Source of the DNA: Planococcus antarcticus DSM 14505
Lineage (GTDB): Bacteria; Bacillota; Bacilli; Bacillales_A; Planococcaceae
Direction of reading: 5' to 3'
Length of the DNA stretch: 64,000 nt
Assembly: GCF_001687565.2 (NCBI RefSeq)
Contig: NZ_CP016534.2
Coordinates: forward strand, 310,001-374,000
Every line of letters begins with the position of its first letter. Within the stretch, counting starts at the first letter, position 1. This document shows positions 56,825 through 64,000 of the stretch, piece after piece. The position numbers were made by a program, and so were the translations under genes. The notes beneath the pieces were generated by a model. It worked only from the letters and a program-made list of their open reading frames with translations. It made no database searches and was not told where the DNA came from.

Positions 56825-57110
56825 AGAGTTTTTCACTTTCTTCAGAAACAATAAAAGCTAAATCGTAATTTCCGAACATCTGAAGGACATCCAGTAGAGT
56901 TTCGTGGTCAATATCCAGCTCTTCTGTATCTGCTTGATCTATTGTGTCAGTCAGCACAGAACTTTGTAGTTGTCCCGGATAGGCACGTTGGTAAAGTTCA
57001 GCCGGATTCAGCTTATGATTCGTGCACCATTGGACAAATAGCTGAACCATGATCTGTTCTTCCTGTTGGTATTTTTTGATGATAAAGTCATCCTGGTTTT
57101 CAATGTCCAT
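56814..57110 (-). CDS. Small conserved-looking hypothetical protein (98 aa)
   Basis: An acidic cytosolic protein with predicted helices: IMVQLFVQWCTNHKLNPAELYQRAYP (about 20-45) and ETLLDVLQMFGNYDLAFIVSEESEK near the end. No signal or membrane segment. Family not recognised. It is divergent from the 57240 gene with about 130 bases between; a bidirectional terminator lies at its end. Confidence 0.5.
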   Translation of the reverse strand: MDIENQDDFIIKKYQQEEQIMVQLFVQWCTNHKLNPAELYQRAYPGQLQSSVLTDTIDQADTEELDIDHETLLDVLQMFGNYDLAFIVSEESEKLSKK

Positions 57111-57239
57111 TCAAGGCACCCCCGTCAATAATAGTTTTTGTGATAGTAGCATACCAAAAAAAACGCGTGCTTGCATGGACTTCTATGCATTTTTCCTCTA
57201 GAATGAAGCCATAGCTATGACAGTAACGGAGGGCAAATA

Positions 57240-57917
57240 ATGAAATTATTGCAGGTACGAAAAGGACAATTTGTTTATTATCAAAATGAGTTGCACAAAG
57301 TTTATTCTGTGAAACCACTGGCTAAAAAGTCGGTGCTTATGTTCCGCGTCAAAGACATGGAGCAAGTCGCAAGCAAAGCTGATGAAGTTACGCTCTACAA
57401 ACCGAAACACATGGATTCCTTCTTGTTTTTTGGGTCCAAATATACTTTGATTGAGAATCAGCCAGCAGAAGAAGGCGGTTATATCCTGATTACTAAACCC
57501 GATCCGGATTATATGGACCATTATTCGCTGAATGAATTCGAAAAAGTTGAATCGATTGAAGGAAAAAATGTGATTACTACGCGCCAAAATACCGTAAAAT
57601 CAAAAGAATTTCTCGTCATGGCCCCTGGGGAAGAAGCAAACAGCAATGATATCGTCTACTTGGACAAATCCAAGGTTTCGGCTGAGCAGCTGAAGCAAGA
57701 TGCTCAACTAGAAGAAGTATTGCGTGAGAAGAATGCGATCCGCCCTTCTATCGGAGATGTTTACTTGAACTTGGATAACACAGGAACGGCAATGGTAGTA
57801 GCGATTGTTGGAGAAGAAGTAACCCTTGGAACCGGGGAACGTATTACTTTCCATGAATTGTATAAAGCTGATAACTGGAGTTACTTATACAATATCAATG
57901 ACGGCGAATTTAAATGA
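57240..57917 (+). CDS. Hypothetical protein (225 aa), SH3-like beta-rich
   Basis: Strong ribosome site ACGGAGGGCAAATA. The N-terminus MKLLQVRKGQFVYYQNELHKVYSVKPLAKKSVLMFRVKDMEQ looks like a small beta-barrel (KOW/SH3-like). A further repeat of such a unit is near residues 60-110, and the C-terminal part (SIGDVYLNLDNTGTAMVVAIVGEEVTLGTGERITFHEL) has the same flavour. The protein is soluble. I do not recognise the family; the repeated GxxVYY/KVxxV pattern suggests binding rather than catalysis. Confidence 0.55.
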   Translation: MKLLQVRKGQFVYYQNELHKVYSVKPLAKKSVLMFRVKDMEQVASKADEVTLYKPKHMDSFLFFGSKYTLIENQPAEEGGYILITKPDPDYMDHYSLNEFEKVESIEGKNVITTRQNTVKSKEFLVMAPGEEANSNDIVYLDKSKVSAEQLKQDAQLEEVLREKNAIRPSIGDVYLNLDNTGTAMVVAIVGEEVTLGTGERITFHELYKADNWSYLYNINDGEFK

Positions 57918-57919
57918 TC

Positions 57920-57958
57920 ATCATAAAAGGCGACCCCTTGTGGGTCGCCTTTTATTTA
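57920..57958. terminator. Bidirectional terminator, 57240 gene / aldo-keto reductase
   Basis: ATAAAAGGCGACCC / GGGTCGCCTTTTAT perfect stem with a 5-base loop. Confidence 0.85.
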
Positions 57959-57960
57959 GG

Positions 57961-58896
57961 TCAATTTTTGAAAATAGAACCAATTTCATAAAGTTCTTCA
58001 GTACTCAGCTCGACGTCTAATGCGCTCAAGTTCGATAACACCTGATCTGCACGTTTTGCTCCGGGAATAACGCCATCGATTTCAGGACGCGACAAGTACC
58101 AGGCCAGCACAACATGAGCTGTTTCAGCCCCTTTCGCTTCAGCAAAATCTTTCAACTTTCGGACTTTCTCCAAGTTGCGTTCGAACTCTTGTCCATGGAG
58201 ATGAGGCATATTCGTCCGTAAATCATCGAAGGTTTTGTTTTTATCGTATTTGCCGGCAAGCAAGCCTGCAGCAAAAGGGAAGTAGGGAACATAGGAAATT
58301 CCATGCTCTTTTACATAAGGGAAATAATCTTCTTCAGCCTGACGCTTCAACAGATTGTATTCGCCTTGGAAAACGTCGACATAGCCATCCTTGTTGGCAT
58401 CCTTCAATTGCTCCATGGAAAAGTTCGAGACGCCGATTGAGCGGATTTTGCCTTCTTCCTTCAAGCGCTGTAGAGCACCGACGGCTTCGGCTTTTGGTGT
58501 TTGTTCATCTGGGAAATGGATATAAAATAAATCGATATAGTCGGTCTGAAGGCGCTTCAAGCTGTCTTCTACTGACTGCTTCAAAAATGAAGGGGAGTTG
58601 TCCATTGTGTCCTTGCCGTCTTGCCGGCGTTGAGCTCCTTTGGTAGCAACCACCAGTTCGTGGCGTGCACCAGATTCCTGCAGCACTTCGCCAAGCAATT
58701 CCTCTGAACGGCCATAGCCATATGCATATGCAGTATCTATGAAATTCAACCCATTGTCGATGCCAGCGTGAACCAGTTCTTTGCCGGTGTCTTCATTTAA
58801 ATTAGGGTAAAGATTGTGTCCGCCAACAGCGTTTATGCCAAGGCCGATTGGATTAATGAACAAACCGGTATTTCCAAGTTGTTTCTTTTCCGTCAT
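57961..58896 (-). CDS. Aldo/keto reductase (IolS/YccK-like)
   Basis: NAD(P)H-dependent reductase of 311 residues. The TIM-barrel motifs are in order: [18 protein letters not shown] (catalytic Asp and Tyr), [11 protein letters not shown] (Lys), [14 protein letters not shown] (His), [14 protein letters not shown], and a C-terminal cofactor loop [16 protein letters not shown]. The closest style is B. subtilis IolS/YccK (AKR11), which have broad carbonyl substrates. ATG follows AAAGGAGCTGTACTGACA. Monocistronic. Confidence 0.85.
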   Translation of the reverse strand: MTEKKQLGNTGLFINPIGLGINAVGGHNLYPNLNEDTGKELVHAGIDNGLNFIDTAYAYGYGRSEELLGEVLQESGARHELVVATKGAQRRQDGKDTMDNSPSFLKQSVEDSLKRLQTDYIDLFYIHFPDEQTPKAEAVGALQRLKEEGKIRSIGVSNFSMEQLKDANKDGYVDVFQGEYNLLKRQAEEDYFPYVKEHGISYVPYFPFAAGLLAGKYDKNKTFDDLRTNMPHLHGQEFERNLEKVRKLKDFAEAKGAETAHVVLAWYLSRPEIDGVIPGAKRADQVLSNLSALDVELSTEELYEIGSIFKN

Positions 58897-59110
58897 TGTC
58901 AGTACAGCTCCTTTAATGGATAATCACTTTTTCAACTCAGGCCCAGCGGAATCATGTTCGACTAAGCAAGTCTTACTTTATAATAACATTCGAAATTTAA
59001 AGACTGCATAAAATTGCTCGAAATGGTGTCTTCTTTTCAGAAACAGCATTTAGTTTAAAATGCGTAAGTGTAGTCAACAAAAATGAAAACGATATATCGC
59101 TGAGATCTTT

Positions 59111-59350
59111 TTACAGGGACTTAATTGCCAGAGGCCTCGAATTCGGAAGTATAGACTGCATTTCATCACTTTGCACCAGCGCACGATGATAGTCTTCTGC
59201 ATTTTTCCAAACCAACGTATTGATCTTCAGATCTAGATCGTGATCATGCGAAATTCTATAGAAGTTGTCATTGAACGGGTGAATATCAGTAATAGATGTC
59301 TCTAAATCTCCAACTGAACTGGTGGCTGTACATAAATTTTGATTGCTTTC
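59111..59350 (-). pseudogene. Possible gene remnant, 79 open codons without a start
   Basis: On the minus strand the frame from 59350 to TAA 59113-59111 is open for 79 codons, bounded upstream by TAA 59353-59351, and has no ATG/GTG/TTG near its beginning. The peptide has protein-like composition (GDLETSITDIHPFNDNFY, LVWKNAEDYHRALVQSDE), which suggests the C-terminal end of a lost gene. Family not recognised. The remaining gap 58897-59110 has nothing clear. Confidence 0.35.
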
Positions 59351-59395
59351 TTAAGTGATGTATTCACGCCGTTGCTTTTCTCGAAAACAAAGCCA

Positions 59396-59436
59396 AAAGA
59401 AAAAGCATCCGCCAAATGCGGATGCTTTTTTATTTG
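59396..59436 (-). terminator. Terminator after GNAT gene
   Basis: AAAAAGCATCCGC / GCGGATGCTTTTT stem, with A-rich left flank giving a T run on the minus strand. Confidence 0.85.
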
Positions 59437-59699
59437 GTCAGCACGTCCTGGAATTCAGGAGTCTTTTCGATGATGCCATTGGCGAATGGACATTGCGGGT
59501 CGATTGTCTTGTTTTCGCTGCGGGCATATTCAACAACTTGCGCCACTAATTTCTTACCGATCCCCTGACCCTCCAGTTGCGGAGAAACTTTGGTATGGTC
59601 GACAGTCAATACATCCCCATTTGATACATAGCTCAAGAAAGCCATCTCTTCGGAATTTTCCAGAGCCGAGAACTTATTGTTTTCATGTTTAAAATCCAC
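59430..59699 (-). CDS. Small GNAT-like N-acetyltransferase (YjdJ type)
   Basis: Protein of 89 residues, GTG start with AAAGGAGG upstream. TKVSPQLEGQGIGKKLVAQVVEYARSENKTIDPQCPFA contains the acetyl-CoA pyrophosphate loop (QLEGQGIG) followed by a helix and the conserved CPF segment. This is the minimal one-domain GCN5-like family (YjdJ/human GTLF3B-like). Substrate unknown. Confidence 0.8.
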   Translation of the reverse strand: MDFKHENNKFSALENSEEMAFLSYVSNGDVLTVDHTKVSPQLEGQGIGKKLVAQVVEYARSENKTIDPQCPFANGIIEKTPEFQDVLTK

Positions 59700-59896
59700 G
59701 TATATTGCCTCCTTTTTTGTGTGTTGCTCATTCTTTTTCTGTATTCCCTTCCCGATAGAGAATATTCAAGTGATCCAAAGAAAATTCTTTAATTGCCACT
59801 CAGGTGATTGTAAGTTTGAAGAAACGGGCACATAATGAAAATAAAAAATCGTCATTTCTAAAGCAAAGGGAGTCTTCAGGAAAAGGAGCATTGAAA

Positions 59897-60814
59897 ATGA
59901 ATTCAGCCATTCGGTTGTCTCACGTATCCAAGCGCTACAAGAAGTTTTTGGCTGTAGAAGATATCTCATTGGAAATTGGAAGAGGGGAAATTTACGGGTT
60001 TATTGGATTGAATGGTTCAGGCAAAACGACCACCATCAAGATGCTGCTGGGAATGATCCGTCCGAGTGAAGGGGACTGTTACATTGAAAATCAGAAAGTA
60101 GGGCTTGCAAACCATTCGTTATGGGCAAAAGTCGGAAGCCTTGTGGAAACGCCTTATGCTTATCCAGAACTTACAGTCAAAGAGAACTTGGAGATTTTCC
60201 GCCGGCTGCGCCGCGTCTCTGACAGTTCCGCGGTTCAACAGGTGATGGACCAACTAAAGCTGACGGCATACGCAGATAAAAAAGCCGGCAAGCTTTCTTT
60301 GGGCAATATGCAGCGTTTGGGGATTGCAAAAGCATTGTTGCATAAACCGGAGATTTTGATTTTGGATGAGCCTTCAAATGGACTGGATCCGACAGGGATT
60401 ATTGAAGTCAGGGAACTTTTTCAGCATTTAGCCTATGATCTAGGGGTAACGATTTTCATGTCGAGCCATCTATTGAGCGAAGTGGCTAAAGTTGCCACCA
60501 AAATAGGGATAATCCATCAAGGGAACCTGCTTCAGGAAGTCAAAGCAGACCAGTTTAAAGACCTTCTCAACAGACGATTGGTCATCGATGCGCAAGACAG
60601 AGGGAAAGTCTTGGCAGCGATGAACAAAGCAGGATATCCATCTCTTTTCAATGAGGATGGGAAAATCGAAACGACTGCCGAATATGCGGTGCGGCATCCA
60701 GAAAAAATTTCCCGTTATTTGGTATCCGAAGACGTTCCTCCCAATCATTTAGCTTTGGAGGAAGAAGAGCTGGAGGCATACTTTTTACGCGTCATCACAG
60801 AGCGGGGGGTGTGA
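59897..60814 (+). CDS. ABC transporter ATP-binding protein
   Basis: Protein of 305 residues from ATG 59897 (AAAAGGAGCATTGAAA upstream; the open frame from 59804 lacks a site). Walker A GLNGSGKTT (about 39-47), the signature variant LSLGNMQRL, Walker B ILILDEPSNGLDP and the switch His in SSHLLSE are all present, so it is catalytically complete. The C-terminal ~90 residues are of the BcrA/YxlF-like exporter type. It is followed after four bases by the permease, whose gene is broken. Confidence 0.88.
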   Translation: MNSAIRLSHVSKRYKKFLAVEDISLEIGRGEIYGFIGLNGSGKTTTIKMLLGMIRPSEGDCYIENQKVGLANHSLWAKVGSLVETPYAYPELTVKENLEIFRRLRRVSDSSAVQQVMDQLKLTAYADKKAGKLSLGNMQRLGIAKALLHKPEILILDEPSNGLDPTGIIEVRELFQHLAYDLGVTIFMSSHLLSEVAKVATKIGIIHQGNLLQEVKADQFKDLLNRRLVIDAQDRGKVLAAMNKAGYPSLFNEDGKIETTAEYAVRHPEKISRYLVSEDVPPNHLALEEEELEAYFLRVITERGV

Positions 60815-60818
60815 ATCG

Positions 60819-61594
60819 ATGAGCTTTTTTACAGCAGTTGGAGTGGAAGGCTTGAAGATCAGGAAGTCTAAAATGATCTGGATTACCTTGGCCGTCTTTA
60901 CAGTGGCGCCCTTAATGGCTGGATTTTTTATATTTGTCTTACAAAATCCAGAGCTTGCAAAAAGTTCGGGGCTGATCGGGGATAAAGCGCAGATTTTTGG
61001 CTCGGCGGATTGGCCTACCTACCTGAGAATGATCGCCCAAATTATTGCGGTTGGAGGAATCCTGGTATTCGGTTTTGTAACGAGCTGGGTATTCGGTAGA
61101 GAATACGCAGATCGGACCATCAAGGATTTGCTGACACTGCCCTCGCATCGCCTGAACATCATCATGGCGAAATTTTTCGCAGTGTTTTTTACCAATTTCC
61201 TTTTGAGCGTATATGTCATCGTTCTCGGAATTGCTATTGGATTTTTCATCCAGCTGCCAAAGGGTCTATGGAGGTGGCATTGGACAGTGGTTTTGTGCTG
61301 TTGACTACGACAATACTCACAGTGACACTGAGCACAACACCGGCTTTTTTTGCCTGTTGGAGTAGAGGATACCTGGCGCCAATCGGCTTTATCCTGTTTA
61401 TGGTAGTGCTTGCTCAAGTGATTGCGGCAGCTGGCTATGGAGCATTTTTCCCATGGGCGGTTCCGGCTATATTCAGTGAAATAGCAGGGACAAGGATAGC
61501 ACTTGGACTTGGCAGCTTTCTAGCAGTATTTTTTACAGGAATAATCGGATTGGCAGCTACCATTTTCTGGTGGCTGTATGCGGATCAGCATTGA
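60819..61594 (+). pseudogene. ABC-2 type permease, frameshifted
   Basis: Frame 1 (60819 to about 61265) encodes three membrane segments, including FGFVTSWVFGREYADRTIKDLLTLPSHR, the conserved cytoplasmic loop of BcrB/ABC-2 permeases. After LPKG the sequence continues in another frame, SMEVALDSGFVLLTTTILTVTLS to WWLYADQH (61594), supplying three more helices. Adding one G to the GGG run near 61261-61263 restores a normal protein of about 258 residues. As written, the transporter lacks its second half. An antimicrobial-peptide or lipid export role is only a family guess. Confidence 0.75.
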
Positions 61595-61642
61595 GCTGTT
61601 AAAGGGTGCAAAAAGGGGTATGAAGTAGTAAGAGGTGATAAA

Positions 61643-62551
61643 ATGGACAAATTAGCAGAAACGGCTATTGGTCAGATTGAGAAGATATTTGGTACACATC
61701 CAAGTTTTCGGAGAGCCCATGCAAGAGGAAAGAGCTACAGGGCACGTTTCACAGCGACCGGTCTTGCCGGCCATTTGACGACAGCTTCGCATTTTCAAGA
61801 GGGGGAAATCGCAGCGTTTGTGCGCTTTTCGCATTTTTCTCCGGATCCGACATGGGCCGACGCGATGTCTCCGGTCAAAGGCATGGCGGTGCAATTCCAA
61901 TTGCCGAACGGGGAAGTCACCAACATCGTGGGTGTCACATCTCCCATTTTCTTTGCTAGAACACCTGAAATTTTTACCGAGATGCTTGGCGTCGTCAAGT
62001 CATTCAAGAAAGGCAAACCAAGTTTAACGGAACTGGCAGACTTGCTGGCAGATTATCCAGAAAGCGGAGCGATGATTGCCAATATCCGGAAAATGCAGGC
62101 GCCGTCAAGTTTTGCAACAGGTCAATACAACTCAGTCCATGCATTTTATTTCATCAATCAGGAAAGGCAGCGGCAGCCGGTCAAATATCTTTGGGAACCG
62201 GAAAGTGGAACGGAAACCTTATCGCTGCTAGATGCGATTGCCTTGCCAATCGGTTTTTTCGAAACAGATATGGAAGATCGTATTGCAAAAGGGCCAGTGA
62301 TGTTCCGTTTAAATGTGATTTTAGGGCAGCCGGGAGATCCCACCGATGATCCGACAAAAGAGTGGCCGGAAAACCGGGAGAAGCTGACGCTTGGCTATTT
62401 GACGATTACGGAAAAAGCACCGGAAGTAGAAAAAATCATGTTCGATCCGACTCTTGTAACAGAAGGCATCGAATGTTCAGAAGACCAAATCCTAAACTTT
62501 CGGCACCATGCGTACAAAATCTCGCATGACCGTAGAATTTCGGAAATATAA
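61643..62551 (+). CDS. Catalase-related heme peroxidase (SrpA-like)
   Basis: Protein of 302 residues with the minimal catalase core. The distal His is His26 in FRRAHARGKSYRARF; the FVRFSHFSPDPTWADAMSPVKGMAVQF region follows. TSPIFFARTPEIF stands where true catalases have an Asn-containing NNTP motif, and the proximal Tyr is in FRHHAYKISHDRR. Such small proteins lack the N-terminal arm and C-terminal domain and act mainly as peroxidases. No signal peptide. ATG follows AAGAGGTGATAAA. No PerR box was seen directly upstream. Confidence 0.85.
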   Translation: MDKLAETAIGQIEKIFGTHPSFRRAHARGKSYRARFTATGLAGHLTTASHFQEGEIAAFVRFSHFSPDPTWADAMSPVKGMAVQFQLPNGEVTNIVGVTSPIFFARTPEIFTEMLGVVKSFKKGKPSLTELADLLADYPESGAMIANIRKMQAPSSFATGQYNSVHAFYFINQERQRQPVKYLWEPESGTETLSLLDAIALPIGFFETDMEDRIAKGPVMFRLNVILGQPGDPTDDPTKEWPENREKLTLGYLTITEKAPEVEKIMFDPTLVTEGIECSEDQILNFRHHAYKISHDRRISEI

Positions 62552-62588
62552 AAAAGCACAGCCCGTAAGTCGGGCTGTGCTTTTTGCA
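62550..62588. terminator. Bidirectional terminator, SrpA-like / glutamate dehydrogenase
   Basis: Perfect 15-bp stem AAAAAGCACAGCCCG / CGGGCTGTGCTTTTT between convergent genes. Confidence 0.9.
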
Positions 62589-62590
62589 GT

Positions 62591-63964
62591 TCAGTAGAGC
62601 TTACCTTGCCGATAGAGCACAGTCGACAATCGCGTGACCGCATGGATAAAGCAGTTTTGACGAAGGGCAAATGGATCTCCATAGTATTGCGGTAATATCA
62701 TGTCCATCGTTTCTTTCATTTTATCTATCAATAATCGATAGACTTCAGCTTCATCATAAAATTGAGTTTCACGACCTTGTAGCCATTCAAAGTAAGAGAC
62801 AATGACCCCACCGGCATTTGCCAGGATATCAGGAATGATAACGACTCCTTGCTCACTCAAGTATTGGTCAGCTTCCGGTGCAGTCGGTGCGTTCGCCCCT
62901 TCAATGATGATTCGCGCCTGGACATCTTTCATATTATCTTTTTGAATCTGGTTTTCTAGTGCTGCGAGAAGTAAGACGTCAACAGGCAAAGTGACGAGGC
63001 AATCGCGTTCTTTGATTTCAGCTTTGATGGTGGCACTTTGCAGTTGCTCTTCTGTTGAGGGCAAATCCCCGCGGTTTGTTTTGGTGAATTCAATCAATGC
63101 AGGGATATCTAATCCGTTTTCGTTGTATAAAGTTACGTTGCGATCACTAACAGCAATAATTTTATGGTTAATTAAATGACAATGATAGGCTTCAAGAGCT
63201 GCAACAGAGCCCACATTTCCGAAGCCTTGAACGGCCATCTTTAAAGGTCGGTTGTATAGCTCCAAAGTGGTTTTGGCAAAAAGATTGTCACTCTTGGTAA
63301 GCAGCTGTTTATTTGCTTTTACATAATCATGAAGCAAATAGCGGAAGGTAAAGTAAACGCCTTTTCCAGTTGCTTCCCGCCTTCCAAGAGAACCGCCGTT
63401 AACGACACTTTTACCTGTAAAGCTTCCCAAATAAGACGTGCCAGGATGGACCAGCTTGTATTCTGCCATCATCCAGTCCATTTCCCGTTCACCTGAACCC
63501 ATATCTGGTGCAGGAATGTCTTTGTCGGGACCGATGACATCCGCAAAATAACTAACATATTTTCTGGAAATGAGATTCAGTTCTTTTTCCGAATATTCGC
63601 GTGGGTTGATGACGATTCCACCTTTGCCTCCACCAAATGGAACTTTATGCAGGGCATTTTTTAAGGTCATCAAAAATGCCAGATTGATGACTTCTTCTTC
63701 ATTTACACTTTCGTGGAATCGAATTCCGCCTTTATAAGGTCCCATCGCATCGTTGTGCTGCGCACGATAAGATGGAATTCGCACCACGCTCCCATCATCC
63801 AGGGGAACTCTGAGAAAAGATTTATGTATTTTGTCGGGTGTGGAAAGAATGGCGCTCAGTGAAGCGAAAGCCTGTTTTCTGTTCGTCAAGTCTGGTAGGA
63901 ACAAATCATTTTCAAGCAATGCATCCAATGATTCCTGGATAATTTTTTTGGTTTCTGCCTGCAT
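62591..63964 (-). CDS. Glu/Leu/Phe/Val dehydrogenase (glutamate dehydrogenase)
   Basis: Deaminates glutamate to 2-oxoglutarate with NAD(P). The 457 residues show GPYKGGIRFH with the substrate Lys, LMTLKNALHKVPFGGGKGGI with the catalytic Lys, PAPDMGSGEREMDWM with the catalytic Asp, VQGFGNVGSVAA (Rossmann) and IIEGANAPTAPEAD. It is longer than RocG/GudB (about 424-427), partly through an insertion of roughly 18 residues just before the Rossmann motif (around residues 215-235). ATG 63964 follows GGAGGTGTTCCAGAC. No roc genes are visible beside it. Confidence 0.88.
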   Translation of the reverse strand: MQAETKKIIQESLDALLENDLFLPDLTNRKQAFASLSAILSTPDKIHKSFLRVPLDDGSVVRIPSYRAQHNDAMGPYKGGIRFHESVNEEEVINLAFLMTLKNALHKVPFGGGKGGIVINPREYSEKELNLISRKYVSYFADVIGPDKDIPAPDMGSGEREMDWMMAEYKLVHPGTSYLGSFTGKSVVNGGSLGRREATGKGVYFTFRYLLHDYVKANKQLLTKSDNLFAKTTLELYNRPLKMAVQGFGNVGSVAALEAYHCHLINHKIIAVSDRNVTLYNENGLDIPALIEFTKTNRGDLPSTEEQLQSATIKAEIKERDCLVTLPVDVLLLAALENQIQKDNMKDVQARIIIEGANAPTAPEADQYLSEQGVVIIPDILANAGGVIVSYFEWLQGRETQFYDEAEVYRLLIDKMKETMDMILPQYYGDPFALRQNCFIHAVTRLSTVLYRQGKLY

Positions 63965-64000
63965 GTCTGGAACACCTCCAAGTTTACTGTCTAGTTATCC

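Overview
The window looks like a chromosomal segment of a low-to-moderate GC Gram-positive of the order Bacillales, most likely Planococcaceae (Planococcus/Planomicrobium-like). This is inferred from the gene set: a glgBCDAP glycogen operon, a type II pantothenate kinase, a guanine riboswitch in front of xpt-pbuX, relatives of B. subtilis YvbH, YkvI, YkvR and YhfI, strong AGGAGG-type ribosome sites and frequent TTG/GTG starts. I see no rRNA, tRNA, CRISPR array, prophage, transposase or restriction-modification genes.

Layout. 1-6.3 kb: end of an MscS channel gene, a DUF948 protein, pantothenate kinase, a frameshifted MFS gene coupled to an FAD-linked oxidase, a nitroreductase and hemY/cgoX. 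6.3-7.0 kb: the 5' end of a lost catalase gene with a PerR-type box, then a tandem intergenic repeat. 7-16.2 kb: a LysM-NlpC/P60 wall hydrolase, an acyl-CoA ligase with a hotdog thioesterase, ogt, a 46-residue ORF, a protein built of short W/LSE-FI repeats, fhs and a carboxylesterase. 16.2-24.4 kb: a DUF4139 protein, a YvbH-like protein, a decayed thioesterase, riboswitch-xpt-pbuX, an esterase, a protease-like membrane protein without metal ligands and an MhqO-like dioxygenase. 24.4-32 kb: proline dehydrogenase, an unknown permease-like protein, formamidase, shikimate kinase, a lactonase and a Sco1-type copper chaperone. 32.2-40.9 kb: glgB-glgC-glgD-glgA-glgP with an SDR gene attached at the end. 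41-50.8 kb: a ComEC-like metallo-beta-lactamase lipoprotein plus DUF3006, an acyl-CoA dehydrogenase, YkvI, a YflT protein, YhfI, flavin and NAD(P) oxidoreductases and an NCS2 permease. 51-64 kb: oligoendopeptidase F, a thioesterase, a monooxygenase/ATP-grasp pair, an aldo-keto reductase, GNAT, an ABC exporter pair with a broken permease, a SrpA-like heme protein and a glutamate dehydrogenase.

How it works together: most of the segment is ordinary metabolism. It covers glycogen synthesis and breakdown in one tightly overlapping operon, guanine-controlled purine salvage, one-carbon, heme, CoA and shikimate steps, and detoxification of quinones, nitro compounds and peroxide.

Four things stand out. 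(1) A family of 121-126 bp repeats forms five tandem arrays. Each array starts just 3' of a gene, in that gene's sense orientation, and in one case starts inside the stop codon. (2) The SDR after glgP appears to have exchanged two residues of its Asn-Ser-Tyr-Lys catalytic tetrad (Lys132 and Asn175). (3) A catalase gene is reduced to its regulatory box, ribosome site, 17 codons and a terminator. (4) Disrupted genes are frequent (MFS, thioesterase, ComEC-like, ATP-grasp, ABC permease, catalase). Several lesions lie in or beside short homopolymers, so assembly error must be excluded for those. No clearly new multi-gene system was found.
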